From a virus: a stretch of 40,040 bases of DNA. A program made the translations under genes and the position numbers. Shown here piece by piece: positions 38,343 to 40,040 of this stretch (position 1 is its first letter; the number at the start of each line of letters is the position of its first letter). The notes under the pieces were generated by a model. It saw only the letters and a list, made by a program, of their open reading frames with translations, had not been told where the DNA came from and did not search any database. The DNA is taken from the IMG/VR virus record IMGVR_UViG_3300023181_000050, positions 1 through 40,040 of that record. One strand, 5' to 3'.

Positions 38343-38608
38343 TGCTGACCGAAGAAAACGAACCGGCGAACCCGATAATCGCCCGAGCGCGGGAGCGAGG
38401 ATGGAACTCGCCCGTTCATGCAGCCCGCTTGTTGCGCTGCATCGACGACAAGAACCCGAGGATGTCGGGGCACATCGAGGTGGACTGGAATGACTTCGTA
38501 GCCGCAACCCCCGAGCAGATCGAACACGCCCGTCACGCCCTAACGCGCATTGCCGATTCGGGGCTAGCGCTCCCTTCGGGTGACCACTACACCCATCGGG
38601 GTTCCTGA
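38342..38608 (+). CDS. Small hypothetical protein (88 aa)
   Basis: MLTEENEPANPIIARARERG..., 88 residues, with WNDFVAATPEQIEHARHALT in a helical second half. The stop overlaps the next ATG (TGATG). No family is recognised. Confidence 0.58.
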   Translation: MLTEENEPANPIIARARERGWNSPVHAARLLRCIDDKNPRMSGHIEVDWNDFVAATPEQIEHARHALTRIADSGLALPSGDHYTHRGS

Positions 38609-39120
38609 TGCTTGTTGGTTTCAAGGCAGATAACCACCCGCAGCAGACGGCCAAGCGCGGCGCACTCGATGAGGTGGACGATCGCGCTACTCACCCTGAC
38701 GACTTCGGCCGGTGGAATGCCGAGCTCGGTCCGTTCACCCTCGACGTCGCAGCAGCGCCGCACAACACGAAATGTGAAAGGTTCTTCACCCGTGCAGACA
38801 ACGGCCTCGAAATGTCGTGGGCTGGAGAGAAGGTCTGGTGCAACCCGCCATACAGCGGGCTGGGTGACTGGCTGGCAAAAGCGTGGGCCGAATATGCGAC
38901 CACTCGCGGCATCGTCATGCTGCTGCCCGCGAACCGGGTGGAACAGAAGTGGTGGCAGGAACACGTCGAACCATTCCGCGACCGACCCGACTCGCCACTG
39001 ACGGTGCGGTTCCTTCCCGGTCGACTCCGCTTCATCAAAGCCGGAGCAACCGAAATCAAACCCAACGAACGACCACCATTCGGCTGCGCACTACTCATCT
39101 GGTCGGACCCCACCAGATGA
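38608..39120 (+). CDS. Phage N6-adenine methyltransferase (Dam type)
   Basis: A 170-residue protein with the compact layout of phage DNA N-6-adenine-methyltransferases: FTLDVAAAPHNTKCERFFT at 43-61, then VWCNPPYSGLGDWLAKAW with NPPY at 79-82, MLLPANRV and the C-terminal RLRFIKAGA..PFGCALLIW. Such enzymes methylate adenine in short sites, often GATC, and may protect phage DNA. It is a different family from the methylase at 202-1104. It overlaps its neighbours on both sides. Confidence 0.88.
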   Translation: MLVGFKADNHPQQTAKRGALDEVDDRATHPDDFGRWNAELGPFTLDVAAAPHNTKCERFFTRADNGLEMSWAGEKVWCNPPYSGLGDWLAKAWAEYATTRGIVMLLPANRVEQKWWQEHVEPFRDRPDSPLTVRFLPGRLRFIKAGATEIKPNERPPFGCALLIWSDPTR

Positions 39121-39209
39121 CCCCACACCGATTCATTCTCATGGGCCTCCTATTCGCCCTCACCATCATCACGGTCTGCTGCCTCTGGGTGCAGACCGTT
39201 AGTTATTGA
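39117..39209 (+). CDS. Single-helix membrane microprotein (30 aa)
   Basis: MTPHRFILMGLLFALTIITV, then CCLWVQTVSY: nearly the whole chain is one membrane helix. The ATG overlaps the methylase stop. It resembles the microprotein at 37196 in size and plan. Function unknown. Confidence 0.48.
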   Translation: MTPHRFILMGLLFALTIITVCCLWVQTVSY

Positions 39210-39221
39210 AAGGCCAAAACA

Positions 39222-39416
39222 ATGTCCAAACTCGACCACGCCAGACTGTGCCTCCAAGCCGCAGAACACCTCGCAACACTGCCCGACAGCCACACCATGC
39301 GGGCACAAGTCGCCGTACTCAACGAATGGTTACAACGCGACCAACCAGCCACCCTCGAAGAATCCGTAATCGGGTTGGCGGTCGCGATCCTGCATGATGC
39401 CGGAGTGCTGGCGTGA
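39222..39416 (+). CDS. Small hypothetical protein (64 aa)
   Basis: MSKLDHARLCLQAAEHLATL..., 64 residues, helical. GAAAGG precedes the ATG at a workable distance; the stop overlaps the GTG of the exonuclease gene (GTGA). A recombination accessory is possible from position only. Confidence 0.58.
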   Translation: MSKLDHARLCLQAAEHLATLPDSHTMRAQVAVLNEWLQRDQPATLEESVIGLAVAILHDAGVLA

Positions 39417-40040
39417 CACTGCACACCTACGAGGAAATAGAGCAGGGATCAGAACTCTGGCATTCGGCCAGACGCGGCATTCTCACCGCGTCAGTAACCG
39501 GCCAGTTCATCACCCCGAAGACAGTCAAAGTCGCCGCGAACGACAAGACCCGTGCGATGGCGCACCAACTCGTAGCCGAACGAATCACAGGCCACACGGA
39601 AGACACCTACGTGTCACGCGACATGGAGGAAGGCCACTTCATCGAACCACTCGCCCGCGACCTATACAGCCAGCACTACGCGCCGGCGACAGAAGTTGGG
39701 TTCATGGTTCGTGACGACTGGGGATTCCGCATCGGCTACTCACCCGATGGCGTGGTCGGTGACGACGGGCTGATCGAGATAAAGAAACGCCTCCCCAAAC
39801 TGCACCTCGAAACGATCCTCACCAACCAGATGCCGCCCGAACACGTGGCCCAAGTACAAACCGGGCTACTCGTTTCCGGTCGTCAGTGGCTCGACTTCAT
39901 CAGTTATTGCGGGGGGATGCCGCTGTACGTCAAACGCATCTACCCGGACCCGATCTGGCACGCAGCAATCGTCGAAGCCGCAACCGCATTCGAGGAATCA
40001 GCCGCCGACATGATCAGCCGCTATGACGCAGCCACCGCGG
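39413..40040 (+). CDS. YqaJ/RecE-like exonuclease (3' end outside window)
   Basis: The first 209 residues are in the window. SELWHSARRGILTASVTGQF near the N terminus and RIGYSPDGVVGDDGLIEIKK (the D-x(n)-ExK nuclease motif) mark the YqaJ viral recombinase family, a PD-(D/E)xK 5'-3' exonuclease. HLETILTNQMPPEHVAQVQT adds the conserved Gln helix. It would resect DNA ends for single-strand annealing, together with the SSB-like protein. GTG 39413 overlaps the previous stop. No annealase is seen in the window; it may lie just beyond. Confidence 0.9.
   Translation, partial: MTLHTYEEIEQGSELWHSARRGILTASVTGQFITPKTVKVAANDKTRAMAHQLVAERITGHTEDTYVSRDMEEGHFIEPLARDLYSQHYAPATEVGFMVRDDWGFRIGYSPDGVVGDDGLIEIKKRLPKLHLETILTNQMPPEHVAQVQTGLLVSGRQWLDFISYCGGMPLYVKRIYPDPIWHAAIVEAATAFEESAADMISRYDAATA

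Noticed and set aside
1-40040. CRISPR array, insertion sequence or ribosomal RNA
   Set aside because: No regularly spaced identical repeats of 20-40 bases, no transposase and no rRNA-like sequence were seen by reading.

Overview
The window is part of a temperate siphovirus of an actinobacterium. A WhiB-family regulator, high-G+C codon use and the tail/lysis gene types point to an actinobacterial host; the genus cannot be fixed from the sequence. No host gene is visible. Nearly all genes lie on the + strand in tightly packed, often ATGA-overlapping runs. The exceptions are the repressor pair and two isolated membrane-protein genes.

Layout. 1-5.6 kb: replication and small early genes (HNH fragment, adenine-type methylase, WhiB, replication initiator with embedded iteron-like repeats, DnaB-N/RepA-type ATPase, SSB-like protein). 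A gene-free structured stretch with a strong terminator follows (5.63-6.04 kb). 6.0-8.9 kb: metallophosphoesterase, small proteins, a frameshifted packaging-type HNH gene and a second HNH gene. About 8.9-9.03 kb: a gene-poor gap where a cos site is expected. 9.0-19.0 kb: terminase small-like and large subunits, portal, MuF protein, inserted endonuclease VII, scaffold, capsid, head-tail connectors, major tail protein, and tail assembly chaperones with a -1 frameshift on a run of nine A. 19.2-31.0 kb: tape measure (144 residues short of 1,100), distal tail proteins, an M15 peptidase, an S74 fibre, membrane/holin-like proteins, Cys-rich microproteins and a repeat-built fibre protein, closed by a strong terminator. 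31.1-34.3 kb: attP with a truncated tRNA-Arg(CCU)-like core and flanking arm-type repeats, tyrosine integrase, then (-) an ImmA-like peptidase and an XRE repressor, diverging from a leaderless Cro-like gene and an excisionase-like gene. 34.3-40.0 kb: early regulators, many small hypothetical proteins, a Dam-type methylase and the start of a YqaJ/RecE-like exonuclease.

How it works together. Integrase, attP, repressor/ImmA and Cro/Xis form the lysogeny switch. The rightward early genes supply recombination (YqaJ, SSB) and replication (initiator plus ATPase, with a possible origin inside the initiator gene). HNH plus terminase package the DNA into HK97-type heads with a long tail. The sequence is continuous across both the inferred cos region and attP, so the assembled molecule is probably the circular or concatemeric form rather than virion ends or an integrated prophage.

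Most noteworthy: the iteron cluster in the initiator gene, the T-arm-less tRNA-like attP core, the integrase promoter built from arm-type repeats, a conserved leader shared by two homing-type nuclease genes, two minus-strand membrane genes inside the late region, and a 27-residue protein with seven cysteines.
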